Below, one piece after another: positions 30,831-42,165 of a stretch of 64,000 nucleotides of DNA (its first letter is position 1; each line of letters opens with the position of its first letter). The notes under the pieces were generated by a model. It saw only the letters and a list, made by a program, of their open reading frames with translations. It did no database searches and was not told the origin of the DNA. Both the position numbers and the translations under genes were made by a program. Source of the stretch: Micrasema longulum (Eukaryota; Arthropoda; Insecta; Trichoptera; Brachycentridae); assembly GCA_022494885.1 (NCBI GenBank), contig JAGVSM010003635.1, positions 186,001 through 250,000 of the forward strand, read 5' to 3'.

Positions 30831-31387
30831 TTTGGACTTTGAACGGATTAGGAAACAAACTTGAATCTCCTTGAACCAATAACATGTAACAGAACTGTAA
30901 CGAATAGTCGGTGCCAGATTACGTTTAACCGATTCGGACGGATACAGAATAGCAATAAGAGTCTAGTATTTTAAACGGTTCCAAGTCCTGTTACCGTGGC
31001 TTGTGATTAAGGAATCAAGATCAAGGGCGCGGGCGGCAATTAATTATGATTCGGCGATTTGAAACCGTTCACCTAGTAGTAAATGATAGAATCGATATAT
31101 TATCTTACATTTGTTATCAAGTTAAGGAATGAATATTATAGAAACCCTCAGCATGATATTATAATGCCAAAAAAATAATATGTATTTTTTAAGTAACATT
31201 TTTTCTTCAAAACTGTTCGGAGTTTGGTTCTTAGAATTATTGTGTCTGTACCAAATGCAATTTAAACCTTATCAACATGAATAATTGCTCTATACTTATC
31301 GTTTTTTCTCTAAATCGATTCAACGATCGGAAAGCAACGAAACCTATTTTCCAACACATTCTTTATTTTTATTTAATTTTTATATAA
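30831..31387. other. Unique, balanced-composition block
   Basis: 30890-31090 has GGTGCCAGATTACGTTTAAC, GGGCGCGGGCGGCAATTAAT and GATTCGGCGATTTG, no stop-poor frame and no repeat match. Could be single-copy conserved noncoding DNA. Confidence 0.25.
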
Positions 31388-31562
31388 GTCGACCTCGTGG
31401 TGTAATAATGGTGAGCGCGTTTGCCTACCATGCAAGAGGTCGGGTTCGATTCTTGACATGGTTGATATGAAATTTTTATTCAAATGGGTGTTTTCACATC
31501 AGAATAATTCATACAGTGCCTCACGCATTATTAGGTGCGGAAAGGGAATTATGATTTTGATG
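31388..31562 (+). mobile_element. SINE-B, internally deleted
   Basis: GTCGACCTCGTGGTGTAATA, CGCGTTTGCCTACCATGC, GGTCGGGTTCGATTCTTGAC, then GGGTGTTTTCACATCAG. The middle of the body is deleted to ATTAGGTGCGGAAAGGGAAT. Confidence 0.7.
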
Positions 31563-32117
31563 ACTTTATTTTTATTTTATAAACACAAACATGGATATAA
31601 ATTTACAAAATGGTTTGCTATCATGTTATGGTGAGAATAGGTTAAGCATACGATGCTTGTTATTCAATTTCATTAATAAACGTGATGGACTAATCAACAG
31701 ACTGATTTTTTTGGCATATAACAGTTGAAGAAAGCCTGGTTTGCAGGCTATTTTTATTACGCTATAATTAAATATGTTAAACAGGGAGGCCAAACTTATA
31801 TCCACTCGATTTCCTAATTTAGGATTTTTACCTGAGAGTAGCCTTCAAGCAGAAATCACTCGTCCAGGGTTCTAGTTCTATTTCACTTACAGAACTACAT
31901 TCTTCATTCGTCCGGACTTCTTTCTTAAAAAATATAAAACCAACGTGCTGGTAGGATACTTGCTATTAGAAGGTAACACAATTTTTTTTTTTATATACCA
32001 ATCCATAAGGGTAAATTAATAAACCTACCAATTAAAGAAAAAAAAAAAAAAAAAAAAAAAACATTACCGTTCACTGATTATAATTTTAAAAATGTGGGGA
32101 AAATATTTGAAAATTAT
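31563..32117. other. Unassigned, with poly(A) run
   Basis: Includes an A-tract of about 22 at 32039-32061. No feature recognised. Confidence 0.35.
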
Positions 32118-32405
32118 AGTCCTGACGCAGAGACTGGTACGTCTTGAAATCAGTAAACACTGAAAGGTCAGTAACTTGCTATATGCAAATCGGTAGTCAG
32201 ATGGCAGAAGGGACCGATCGCATTTTTTTAAGTTTTTTTAAATTTTTTAACAGGTTCGATTTGCGCCAGTTGGAAGAAAAGAATCCAAGATTTTTTTTTT
32301 CTCACCTCCTATTCTCCGTATTTTTCATTACCTCCTTCCATATCCCTTCTATCTTACCTGCTGACAAGCCTCAAAATAGAAGCTTAGCGGGTCATTCCTT
32401 TTCAA
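32118..32405 (+). mobile_element. Hammerhead-family repeat copy with decayed ribozyme
   Basis: 32118-32160: GTCCTGACGCAGAGACTGGT, then ACGTCTTGAAATCAGTAAAC. CTGACGC instead of CTGACGA (A9 changed), stem II AGACT/CGTCT, GGTA loop kept, stem III no longer palindromic. The sequence after it (GAAAGGTCAGTAACTTGCTA) parallels 291-318. 32335-32405 is repeat J, shared with 7205-7275. Confidence 0.5.
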
Positions 32406-33059
32406 AAAATATTTGAAAATTAAAAAGGTTGTTAATTATTGAAGACTAGACAAAACGTTGAAATGTTTTAATTTTATGATTGATTGTCTTTTTTCAGCTC
32501 TTCTAAATATTTTTGAAAATACAGATGGTCCACTACCATCTGACTACCGAAATAGTTACTCACATTTATTGAAATATTTGATCACAAAGCTTATGCTTTA
32601 AGTATTATTAAAATCGATGCTTTTTTTCTTTACTTGAACAATAGTCTAACTATAGACCACGGTGATTTAATGTCTTTAACTTGTGCCCCCATTCCAAGTG
32701 CACGGCTATTCGAGGCTTCTTAGTTCTCACGCGATACCACTGTGCCAGCGATAATCATTGAATAGTAATGTATTTGAATACAAATGCATGTTAGCAGACG
32801 TGTTGAAAAAATTGGAATCAACCTAAAATTTTCATTCATAACAATTTTAAAACTGATCTCTAGTTTCAAGCATTTTAATGAATTAGGACGATTTTTTTTA
32901 TTGTTATCAATACAAAGCATTCCTTTTTTAATGAAAACATTTTCCTTTTTTTTGTTTGGTTTCACTATTTGACCTTTAAAACAATCAAATTTTAAAATGA
33001 CAAAAATATTAATAAACTATATATTTACAAAAAATTTAGTTTGTTAGAATGTTGTTAAG
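32406..33059. other. No identifiable feature
   Basis: AT-rich; short ORFs on both strands are not recognisable. Confidence 0.4.
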
Positions 33060-33615
33060 ATGAACTGGATTTTACCCGCTAGAGAGTTATTAAGATTATC
33101 ATATTACAACAAAGACAAAGAACATTTAAAAGAAAGGAAATTGAAAGTCTAGATATTTTTTGAGGAGTCTGGTTATGCCCACATGCTCCATAGGAGTAAA
33201 TTTGGAAAAAAATATGTAAAATTTTAATATCAATAATGTTGATAAGCCTCTACACAGATTTAGATACTCTAAAAAATGATAATAATTTGAAAAAAAGTAG
33301 ATGTGAAAATTTAAGAATACTTAAAAGCATTCCTAGTAAGTAAAATAATATTTTTTTATGTTTGAAGCTCTTACTTTGTGGAACATAATTATTAGAGAGC
33401 CTTAACCCAAGACTACCTCTTTCTCATACCTACGAGCTTGTGTTTTCTTGGAAAGCCGTCGACGACAATATATCGGCTGTACTCAGTTAATCCTGAAGAC
33501 ACAGGATTTCGAGAGAAAATAAAAGTGCTGACTAACAATAGAATCTTCTGGAGGCGTCTGGTGATGTCTTCGTGCTCCATTTAGAAGTGAATGTGGAAAA
33601 GAAGACGTAAGAAAA
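33060..33615. repeat. Family D scrap and a direct repeat 384 bp apart
   Basis: 33060-33165 is a left-arm scrap of family D (ATTACAACAAAGACAAAGAA, GAAAGTCTAGATATTT). GAGGAGTCTGGTTATGCCCA plus CATGCTCCAT (33167-33200) recurs as GGAGGCGTCTGGTGATGTCT plus CGTGCTCCAT (33549-33585). Confidence 0.45.
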
Positions 33616-33918
33616 TTGTCTACTGTTTTGACACATGCAAAGCCATGAAGACGCCAAGGCAAATTGAGAACATTGATTAAATGCTTATTTTATGCTTTTA
33701 TCAAATATTAATCAGTAAATATTGTAAACCTGTATAAAACGTGTATAAATAAATTTTAATTATCATAATTTAGCGGCATTGTAAGGTAACAAAATAAATA
33801 AAAAAATAATGGTTTATTTCAATAAAATTTAATATCCTAACCTTTTAATCCCTGGTCTAAACGGCGCATACATCACTATGTTATAAATATTTTAACTTAT
33901 AAATGATGTAATACAGTC
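33616..33918. other. No identifiable feature
   Basis: AT-rich spacer. Confidence 0.4.
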
Positions 33919-34060
33919 CGGTTATGGTCCCGTGGTAGTGTTACAGACTCTAAGTCAAATACCCGAGGTTCACTTTCCACTCTACTACAACTTCACCAAC
34001 ACCGCACGCCCGAATGTGTTATTAAAAATTATTAAAAACTCAGAATTTAACTGTTTTAGA
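33919..34060 (+). mobile_element. SINE-C, degenerate
   Basis: CCGGTTATGGTCCCGTGGTA, then GTGTTACAGACTC, CCGAGGTTCACTTTCC, ACTCTACTACAACTTC. Body shortened, ending near AAACTCAGAATTT. Confidence 0.55.
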
Positions 34061-34391
34061 TCTAAGTTAGTATTTGTATCTGTAAAATAAAATGGATTCT
34101 GCATCTTTAAAAACACAAAATGTTTTAACTAACTTTTTGTACAATTTTCCTGGCTTAATCAATGCCCTCTTACAAAACTAATATTTTAAAATCAAAATCA
34201 CTTTGTTTTTGACCGATTTCATTTTTATTTGACTAACTAGTTTTGACATCAACACGTTTCCATAATTTGTATCGTAGTTCGGTCAACCCCATTATCGTAA
34301 ATATATACAAACTGATATTCAGATTTTAAAAATCGATCCCAAATTATTTACATTGACTGAACATAAGGACACTGCGGAATTATTAGTAATA

Positions 34392-34429
<38 letters not shown>

Positions 34430-35059
34430 TTTTATTACATTTTTTTTTTTAGATATTTTTAAATTTTAGGCTAGGGCGTTCTTAACAATCTTAACAATTT
34501 TACATCGATCGATAAGGTGGTTGATAGGTTTCCTCGTTAAGGTTTAAAAGAAACAATATTTCTTGATGATCATTGTTCAATAAGTCCACTTATATTCACT
34601 ACACACTCTCGCATACATACTATACTCACACACTCAAACAAATATACACATACTCTGAATATATATACTCAACCTTACTAACATGTACAATAATAAAACG
34701 GATACACTAGTTATTTTGTGACTAAAACTAGTACTTAGAGTAAATATTATTATGTTATTATAAAAGTTATACTCATAATGTAATTGAGACACATTTAATG
34801 AATATATTTATATAGACATAATGTAAACATTGTATAAATTCCGTAATGTGTTTTGTTTTATGAAAAAAAAAATAAACAAGCGGATGAAAAGGCTAGAGAA
34901 GCAACTCTCCAAAAGACAGTACCTGATTTTGCTGACTTTCCACTTAATTTTGCCCGGAGAAAAATTAAAAAGCAGAGCTTTGCAGCTCTTCAATGATTTC
35001 TTTTTAACAGAACCCACAAGAAAGGTCCCAAAAATATTTTTTCCATCTATTTGCCATAC
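34061..35059. other. AT-rich region with a (TA)n microsatellite
   Basis: (TA)n at 34397-34425. 34580-34690 contains CAC-rich sequence (ACTCACACACTCAAACAAAT) like the 3' UTR of the Jockey-like family at 52640. The open frame starting at 34830 is only meaningful from 35060 on. Confidence 0.4.
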
Positions 35060-35520
35060 CGTTGATTTCGGGAAACTGCAGCGTGCAGGATATGAACTTA
35101 TACAAATTCTGACGGGACGTGGTGGGTTTATGAGCTACCCTCACAGATTCAAGATATCTGAGATCAATATATGCGATGATAATTTTTCCTAAGATGTTTC
35201 CCATCTGTTGATGCATTGCCAGTTTTCCAGATTACAGAGAATGCAACTGGAGGCGCAATGCCAAAGTCTAAATGAGGATTCACACGATGTTCATAAAGCA
35301 ATTGGTCGTGTTGACTTGTCAAGAGAGGTAACCACATACATGATAGATAAGTAAAAGCATTAAAAGGTAAGAATGAAAGCGGGACACCAAATGCCGAACA
35401 CTCTTCAAATGGATCGAAAGGTCTGTTGACGAATGACAACAGTCCGCCTTCTCTCGATGAGTTTTCTGTGGTTTCCTCGTCACTAAAGCAAATGCGGAGG
35501 AGCTTCTAAAACAGCTCACA
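35060..35520 (+). pseudogene. R1-like ORF2 C-terminus (RNase H/Cys region), broken
   Basis: Frame gives LTGRGGFMSYPHRFKISEIN, ICDDN, then after a stop HCQFSRLQRMQLEAQCQSL and REVTTYMIDK. LTGHG.F..YL.RF......C and HCLF.C..F...R..LE are the typical blocks at the end of R1-clade ORF2. Stops and loss of most Cys residues show decay. Confidence 0.6.
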
Positions 35521-35649
35521 GCTGAAACATCCCACCAGATCCTTAAATATTATAAACATACTAACCAAATAAAGCTTTTAATTCAAGTAAATTTAACATA
35601 CATGTTTTTTGAAATAGACAAATAAATAACTAAATAACAACAAAACACT

Positions 35650-36096
35650 TTAGAGAAAGAAAATATTGAAGTCTAGGTATTTATGGAAGTCTAGGTATGA
35701 CCTGTCATTGGCTGGTTTACTTGACCAACTGGCCCAAGAAGAAGCATAAAAAATGTAAAATCGTTTTCAGGCGTTGCCTAGTATGTAAAATAATTCAATA
35801 AAATTAATACTTTTACGACAGTAAAGGTTTTTGCTCTTTTACTTGACTAAAATCAAAAAATAAAAAATTTGAATGAACAGGGATGTTTAACACTGTGCAA
35901 TTTGAATATTGCACAGTGTGTAAATTGACCACTTAAACCAGCCAATGACCGGTCATAAGCCCTGTAAATGCCTAAACTTCCATATTTCCTTCTCCAAAAC
36001 GTTTTCTATTTCTCTTGTTATTTGTTCATTTTAATAACTCCTCAGAGGGTGAAATCCAGTCTTTTGTCTACAAACATTTGGACAAACTTTCAAACA
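35650..36096. mobile_element. Family D foldback element, copy 9
   Basis: Left arm reduced (GAAGTCTAGGTATTTATGGA, TGACCTGTCATTGGCTGG), centre (CAGGCGTTGCCTAGTATG), then right arm (CAGTGTGTAAATTGACCACT, AACCAGCCAATGACCGGTCA, ATGCCTAAACTTCCATATTT) and terminus ACAAACATTTGGACAAAC. Confidence 0.6.
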
Positions 36097-36228
36097 AGTC
36101 GAAATCTTATAATCCCACCTTGATCACAATTTTCCCCTCCTCGACTCTTAGTAACACCGACTTATTACTTTATTTTTGTGTACTATGCATGTTTAGATGA
36201 AGATACTCTGAAGAAGGCAATAATGATT

Positions 36229-36400
36229 GGGTTGTGGTCCCGTGGCTAGTGTCTCGGACTCACGACTCGAAGGTCCGTGGTTCAGATCCCACACTACCCC
36301 AACTTGATCCCATTTTCTTATAGTGAGTTATTTACAACTCGTTAAAAATGGCCTTCAAAATGAAATATTTGAGTAAACTATAAGAATGCAAAAAAATTTC
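36229..36400 (+). mobile_element. SINE-C, best copy
   Basis: GGGTTGTGGTCCCGTGGCTA, GTCTCGGACTCACGACTC, GAAGGTCCGTGGTTCAGATC, CCACACTACCCCAAC. Body AGTGAGTTATTTACAACTCG and AGTAAACTATAAGAATG. Confidence 0.7.
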
Positions 36401-36852
36401 TTTGAAAAGAAAAAAAGTGGTTTAAAAAACAAAATGATTTCAATTTTAATATTATACAAAAACGGGTACGTTAGTTTGTACTTGCGGATTTTAAAGCTTT
36501 TAGTTTAGTGAGCGGATAGAACTTGTGCACTATTTAAATCGGGTAAGAACTTATTATAATTTTATCTTCACTTTATATCAATAAATTTTCATAAAAAGTA
36601 CATGTTTTTGTAAAATTTTAAACATATCTTCTTTTACACATCTAGTAAATGTTAACACTGTAACTCTCCAAAAAAATCGACTAAGTCTTGTGCTTGGAGA
36701 GTGACTTACACTGTTTTAGTTGCTTATTTATAAGAGTTTATATAATTTTAAATACGAGTACATGAGAAAGAAAAATAAAAACATAAAATATATAAGGAAA
36801 AAACAAAAAACAATAATACATTCATACTAATTAAAATTTAATGTTGTTTTTA
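36401..36852. other. No identifiable feature
   Basis: AT-rich. May include the 3' UTR of the minus-strand ORF that ends at 36853. Confidence 0.4.
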
Positions 36853-37206
36853 CACGTGTTCAAAAAATTTCTTTAGATCAACTTTAAATTTATTTATTGA
36901 TATATTATTTTTAATAGTTTTTAGTTCATTGGGAAGATTATTATAGATTTTTACACATTTAAAGACGAAACTATTTTGACCATGACCTTTATGGAATTTA
37001 GGAATTTTAATATTATGTTGGTATCTGAGTGACTTATTCATCTCAAATTCTTTTATTTTTTCTTTTTTATAAATTTGTATGAAAGAATTTATTTTATAAA
37101 TAATGTCTACTGTATGAACCTTTAATATTTTATGTAGACTTTCTTTTTCTTTTTTATTATTATTGAAATGTTGAATTCTTAATATTTTATCAACGAAAAC
37201 TCTTGA
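36853..37206 (-). pseudogene. Non-LTR ORF2 C-terminus, open for ~118 codons
   Basis: Minus strand from about 37206: VFVDKILRIQHFNNNKK, LHKILKVHTVDIIYKINSF, FEMNKSLRYQHNIKIPK, GHGQNSFVFKCVKIYNNLPN, ELKTIKNNISINKFKVDLKK, FFEHV, stop. The F..SF.F..IKIYN.LP.ELK......FK..LK pattern is the terminal block of Jockey/CR1-like ORF2. Uninterrupted, so relatively young, but 5' truncated with no start. Confidence 0.65.
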
Positions 37207-37679
37207 TAACAGTAATATACTACCGATGTATTAATAAATATACAGTAAAATTCTGCAAAATGAATGAAAGTAAATTATTCTTGTTTAGTTCATGTTTATT
37301 TTTAACCTATGGCATCATTCAGTCTTACTACTGACGTACTGACTACTGACGGGACTTGAACCTTAGTCATCAGGTTCATCAACAAACATGGAAACTGCCG
37401 ATCAACTTCACGTTTACTGATAATACATAGGTAGAAAACCTTACTTTGAAGGGGTATTACAAGTATTATTCTTACAAAATACGACCTACGACTACGTAAT
37501 CCAAACACATACAAAGTTGATTTTCCGTTTAGAATACAGAATAATTTTGCAGTCTATTTTTTGCGTGTGTAAAATATAATATATCATAATAGGATACAAA
37601 GATACTGCGAAAATTTTTTATATGTTTTTAAACTACAAGAATTCTATTTTTACGATTATTTTTATTTATTTATTTATTA
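37207..37679. other. No identifiable feature
   Basis: A minus frame of 70 codons (37302-37514) is not recognisable. Otherwise AT-rich. Confidence 0.4.
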
Positions 37680-38239
37680 ACGGACATTGTCCATGTATAC
37701 AATTTATAAGGTTTAAATAGTACAATAAAAGAATAGTTTAAAATATTTTTAAAAAAAGAAAGAAGCATTGACAAACATAAGGGACATCGAGACAAGATCT
37801 GGACTATTTATTTAGTGCTCGTTTAAATCGTTGTAAACTTAAAACCAAAAAAGTCCAGATCTTGTCTTGAGTTAACAATACGACAAAGACGGGTCATTGG
37901 AGAATTTAAGCCATAGTTTGTTCTATGCTGATCGATGAACAGTATTTCATTGTTTCTCAATCTACGAGTCGGAATATTGAATTTTACTTGTCCCAGTAAT
38001 GATGGAACATCGATTATACCATTTAGTATGCCGAACATATATATGGAGTCAATATTGGTTCTACGTTTTTGTAGACTAGAAATATTTAACATTGACTCTA
38101 TTTCAGCATAAGAATAATTATCTCTCTCTAGTCCAAGCATCCACGGTATTTTTCGAAGCAAGCGATGTTGGACTGATTCAATGTAAAATAATAATGTCAA
38201 AAAAATAAATAAAATATAATGTTTATAAATCGTTTCCAA
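37680..38239 (-). pseudogene. Jockey-like ORF2 C-terminus with 3' UTR
   Basis: Minus strand: IESVQHRLLRKIPWMLGLER, then IESMLNISSLQKRRTNIDSI, YMFGILNGIIDVPSLLGQV, FIDQHRTNYGLNSPMTRLCR and NSRQDLDFF. Blocks IE.VQ.RFLR, L.SL..RR...D and HRTNYG.NSP..R are diagnostic of Jockey-type elements. Open from about 38200 to 37823. 3' UTR to 37680 includes TTGTCAATGCTTC and GGACAATGTCCGTTAATAA. Same family as 41843-42165 and 51296-51520. Confidence 0.75.
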
Positions 38240-38347
38240 TAATAATGTTTGATCATTTGATTTTGATTAGAGTATTTTTGTACGAATCTATTCATTTTTA
38301 TATTTATGAATTTACGTAAGTTTAAAATTATGTGTCCACGTGAAGAA

Positions 38348-38520
38348 AAAAATTATGTTTGTGAAATAGAACCGTAACCCTAGACGAATGTTGCCGGCTC
38401 GATGATTCTCAGGTAAAAATCCTGAAAAAAGAAATCAATTGGAGATTATTCCTCATCGTTTTGTAGTAGTAAACGCGTTCTCTTACCATTCTTAACCTTT
38501 CGGAGCCTGAAAGGGGAAAA
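38348..38520 (+). repeat. Repeat G, copy 1
   Basis: Aligns with 57915-58095: GTGAAATAGAA, CTC.GGTAA.A.TCCTG.AAA, AATTGGAGA, then a tRNA-like head ending TTCGGAGCCTGAAAGGGG. The SINE-like part is more decayed here. Confidence 0.4.
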
Positions 38521-38586
38521 AATCCAAGGGTGCCTGAAGGGGGGTGCCACGAATAACCCTACTAAAATGTTATAAATACTCATCAT

Positions 38587-38738
38587 TCGGTTAGGTTGGG
38601 ATAGGTTGGGTTAAATTTAATAATGATGAAAATTTTTTTTTATTTAAGTTATTAAGCATTGATTAAAAGTAGTAAGTTAAGTAAAAATCCTTTTTTTTAA
38701 TTATTTAACTTAACCCAACCTATCCTAACCTAACCTAT
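38587..38738. repeat. Inverted repeat of AGGTTAGGTTGGG-type sequence
   Basis: Left arm GGTTAGGTTGGGATAGGTTG (38587-38606) continuing GGTTAAAT. Right arm TTAACCCAACCTATCC plus TAACCTAACC (38710-38735). The centre is AT-rich. The wording resembles degenerate insect TTAGG-type repeat, but the arms are too short to call telomeric. Confidence 0.6.
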
Positions 38739-39082
38739 CTTCATATAAAAAAATGTCTCATGATATTTCGCGTTTCCTGCGAAATCCATATATTTTTATA
38801 AAATATTTTTGTGAATGGATGGTATATGACAACGCGCTCCTTTGTTACACGTTAAACAACACTGATATAAAGTAAAGTAACCCGTTAACAAGGAGGTACA
38901 GCGTTAGCGGGGAGTTTGAAAGGGGAGTACATGAAAAATTTAACGCACGAAGTCCGGATTTCCGTAGTCATTGTAAGAAATAAGCGATCCTATAGCAAGA
39001 AGCACACGCGCAAACTGATCAATGCAAGGTATTAATAATTATCAAACAGTAGAACGAATTTGTTTGCTGTTTGCAAATGTGA
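38739..39082. other. No identifiable feature
   Basis: Mixed sequence, no ORF or repeat recognised. Confidence 0.4.
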
Positions 39083-39512
39083 ATTGAACGTAGGTATACA
39101 GGAAGCAGCCAGCTATAGAAAAGTGAAACTGAGATAATAGCGCATTTGTAAAAATATTGAATAATCAAATCTACACAACAGTTGAATTTTGTTTTTGACT
39201 TTGACAAATGATAAACAATGAATACATTAGTTTTTTTTTTAAATATTATAAACAAGAATCTAATTACGTATTTACCAGTTTTAGTAACTTTTAAAGTACC
39301 GTAAGATTTTTCTAGTGCTGTGGGTGTTTTTTGCAAATTGAGAAATGCTGTTTTTGTGATCGGCACTATTTTCAAAAGGTTAATTTTACAGTTTTTATAT
39401 GAAAGCGTCCTGGCTGTTTTTAGCAGAACTTAGAATTGACCTTGCTGCACCCGATAACACCAATATATCTTTTTTTTTTAAATTGAGAACTGGCTGCTTT
39501 CTGCTTGAATTT
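39083..39512. mobile_element. Repeat F element with both termini
   Basis: Left end ATTGAACGTAGGTATACAGG, AAGCAGCC (39083-39110). Right end TGGCTGCTTTCTGCTTGAAT (39491-39510). These are imperfect inverted repeats of ~28 bp. The left subterminal part matches the right part of 42495-43194 inverted, and the right half matches 28480-28703. Non-coding; superfamily unknown. Confidence 0.55.
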
Positions 39513-39908
39513 TTGTACATTTTTAACGTAATAGAGTAGGTTCGGCAAAGAAAACTAATCAATATGATAATTAACCTTAAACGGATTGAGAAAATATGCT
39601 ACCCGGGATATTCTAGATACCCCCTTTGACCCGGAAGGGTTAATAAGTAAGTAAATACTCTGAATATTACACCTCCTTACAGTTATTATAAATATAGTGA
39701 CAGTTGTTTTTATTGATAATTTAATTTTAACAATGATTTAAGCTTCCTTATACGGAACTGTTGACATGGAAAATATATTACCCAGTTTGTACATAATTTT
39801 ATTTTCTTGTAAAACGCAAATGAACATGAATCTGATATCATAGTTATATCGTGTTAATACTACCATCATAGTGTTGTCATACTTATTTAGTAATTGATGT
39901 AGGTACAC
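39513..39908. other. No identifiable feature
   Basis: AT-rich. Confidence 0.4.
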
Positions 39909-40974
39909 GGTTCAGGATAATAATGCCGTTATCAGTGGCGGTTTTCCCTTATATCCATTGGGTCGATGACTCCCCAAAATTAGCCACCAATTAAAGTAAT
40001 TTACTTAAAACACATCATAAAAAAGTATATAGTATAATGCAATTGGGTTATTTAATATATTTTTAATTCAAAATTATAAGGACCGATTAATCTTCATGTT
40101 TTTTTAGACGTTATCTAGAAAACTATTAAGCACATGTTATGTCGAATGCGCTAATGCGCGTCTCATTTCTGTAACTGTCCCCACGCTAATGTCTCATCTC
40201 TAGATTTTCTCATGAGAAAAAAGAGATGAAACGTCCCGTGCGTACATGAACATCGGAGCATTTCGCTCAAAATTAGTTCGAACGCGAGCATTGTCCCGGT
40301 AAAAATATCAATACGAAACAAGGAAGATAAGAATAAGATTGACAATAATAATATAACATTGGCATTGGTCTAGACTGGAAAAGATACGATGATAAATGAA
40401 TTCCTTTGTATTTTTTATACCCACACTTAAAAAAGGACAAATTCTTAATGGAAAGGATTAGCAAAAGTTTAAATTTTTTCGTCGCTTTTTTGCAAGATCA
40501 AAATGTGCTTTGTGAATTAATATTATTATTATATATTGTTTTTTGTACGTGTTCAATTACTAAGTGTTTGTTGGGGTTCTGTTTCGTACGCACTAAACTT
40601 ATAATGACTTGTAAAAAAACATCCTGTACATTTTTAGTAATTTATTTGTGTTTTAAAAGTTAAATGTACTAGTCATTTTTATTAAAGGAATTACGATGAC
40701 GAGAGTTGAAAGTAAAAGATTTTTTTCGACGCTAAAGCAAATTAAGACCTTTTTTAAGAAACTCTATGAGCCAAGATAAAGTGCACTCGCTATGATAAGT
40801 ATTTTGTAATTTTTTTGTGCATCATACTGGAAAAATCTATATAGACAAAAATATATTCATGTATTTTTACAAAAAAATTAATTGTGCGAAAACTGTACAT
40901 GTACCCATTTAGTAAAAAATGACCCCCTTATTTTTAACCGTTTTAGCCGCCATTGGTTGTTATTATCCTGAACC
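39909..40974. mobile_element. hAT-like non-autonomous element inside a palindromic target
   Basis: Element 39933-40955 starts CAGTGGCGGTTTT and ends GCCGCCATTG, giving inverted termini CARTGGCGG. Flanks GCCGTTAT (39925-39932) and GTTGTTAT (40956-40963) agree at 6 of 8, fitting an old 8-bp hAT duplication. Outside it, GGTTCAGGATAATAA (39909-39923) and TTATTATCCTGAACC (40960-40974) are exact reverse complements, so the element appears to sit in the loop of a palindrome. The 1.02-kb interior has no transposase; the longest frame (85 codons, 40406-40663) is hydrophobic and unrecognised. Confidence 0.55.
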
Positions 40975-41374
40975 AAAACAAGGTGTACATTTTTCGTGTG
41001 GTTGATGAATTGTTTTGAACACTTTCTAGGACAGCAGCATTTTTTTTAGCTGATCTTTGAGTATTTTGGGGTCCAGGCTTGTGTTTATCTGTTACAGAGC
41101 CTTTCAAATTTTTTCACTTAACAGTGAGCTTTCATGGCACGTTATTTTTACCCAAAATTTTACGTCATGTTTTTTTTTTTAAAATAAAAATACTTTATAT
41201 TTTTTTTTAATCAATATTCCTACAGAGATGAGGTAGATTTTTTTCAAATTCAGGATTATCGATATTCGAGCGTTTACAGGGCTTATGACCTGTCATTGGC
41301 TGGGTTGAGTGGCCACTTTACGTTTTTACAAAAATACTTTAGTTTTTATTATTAACTTAAGTTTTTAAATTTTC
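40975..41374. other. Unassigned, with family D scrap
   Basis: 41270-41322 (GAGCGTTTACAGGGCTTATG, ACCTGTCATTGGCTGGG, GTGGCCACTTTACG) is a left-arm piece of family D. The rest is AT-rich. Confidence 0.5.
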
Positions 41375-41502
41375 AGACCGTTTCTTAAAAGTCGTAAATA
41401 ACTTGTGCTGGAAAAATGGAAAACGAGTTGTGGTAGAGTGGGATTTGAACCTCGGACCTTTGGCCCGTGAGTCCACAATACTATCCCGAGACCACGACTC
41501 GG
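41375..41502 (-). mobile_element. SINE-C, minus strand
   Basis: Reverse orientation: AAGTCGTAAATAACTTGTGC, GTTGTGGTAGAGTGGGATTT, GAACCTCGGACCTTTGGCCC, GTGAGTCCACAATACTATCC and GAGACCACGACTC. Confidence 0.65.
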
Positions 41503-41574
41503 TTTGTTCCAGTCACAATAAAACGTTTTTATGATTAAAACGCGTCGGTTTATCGAGTATTATTCGTATTTTTA

Positions 41575-41745
41575 TCCTATTGGTGGAGGTCAGTGCTATG
41601 CAACCCCCTTGATATCACTGCGACCTGTGAAGATCTATTGTGAATCGTGACGGGTCCCCGTTAATAGTTCTCGCCCTCTAAGCCCAGACCTACTAAGAGC
41701 CTGGCTACTGAGTGAAAGGCGGGAGTTTATCGGGTATTTTTCCAA
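41575..41745 (-). pseudogene. R1-like element 3' end, minus strand
   Basis: Reverse complement matches 5400-5545: AAACTCCCGCCTTTCACTCA, GTAGCCAGGCTCTTAGTAGG, TCTGGGCTTAGAGGGCGAG, CACAGGTCGCAGTGATATC. Noncoding 3' part with at most the last ORF codons. Confidence 0.55.
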
Positions 41746-41842
41746 AATAAAAATGACGAAAATTCATGTTTTCCATAATGACGGTTAAACAAAGTAGTAA
41801 ACCCTCCCAAAGAACACCCATTATTTGCAAAAGTTAAAATAA

Positions 41843-42165
41843 AAAATGTACAATTCCGTATTCCAACTCGTAGGTTGAAAAACAATGAAGTAATTTTCAT
41901 CGATCAGCATAGAACAAATTATGACCTTTATTCTCCAATGACCCGTCTTTGTCATACTACTAACTCAAGACAAGTTCTGGACTTTTTTGGTTTGAGTTTA
42001 CAACGATCTAAACGAGCCCTAAATAAATAGTTCAGATCTTTTCTCGATATCCCTTGTATTTGTCAATGCTTTTTTTCTAATTTTAAAAATGTTTTTTTAT
42101 TCTTAAATTGTAATGTTGATACCCTATGAATTGTATAAATGGACAATGTCCGTAAATAATTAAAA
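41843..42165 (+). pseudogene. Jockey-like ORF2 end and 3' UTR
   Basis: Codons spelling IP.RRL.NNEVIFIDQHRTN, then YDLYSPMTRLCHTTNSRQ and VLDFFG-like residues in shifting frames, then the 3' UTR TTTGTCAATGCTTTTTTTC and GGACAATGTCCGTAAATAAT. Same family as 37680-38239; more decayed. Confidence 0.65.

Noticed and set aside
34397..34425. (TA)n tract as an origin or regulatory site
   Set aside because: A plain microsatellite; nothing around it supports another role.
34830..35060. N-terminal part of a 120-codon frame as coding
   Set aside because: Only the part from 35060 aligns to R1-like residues; the upstream part is Lys/Phe-rich chance reading.
38587..38738. Telomeric repeat tract
   Set aside because: Only two or three degenerate units per arm and inverted arrangement; too short to call telomeric.
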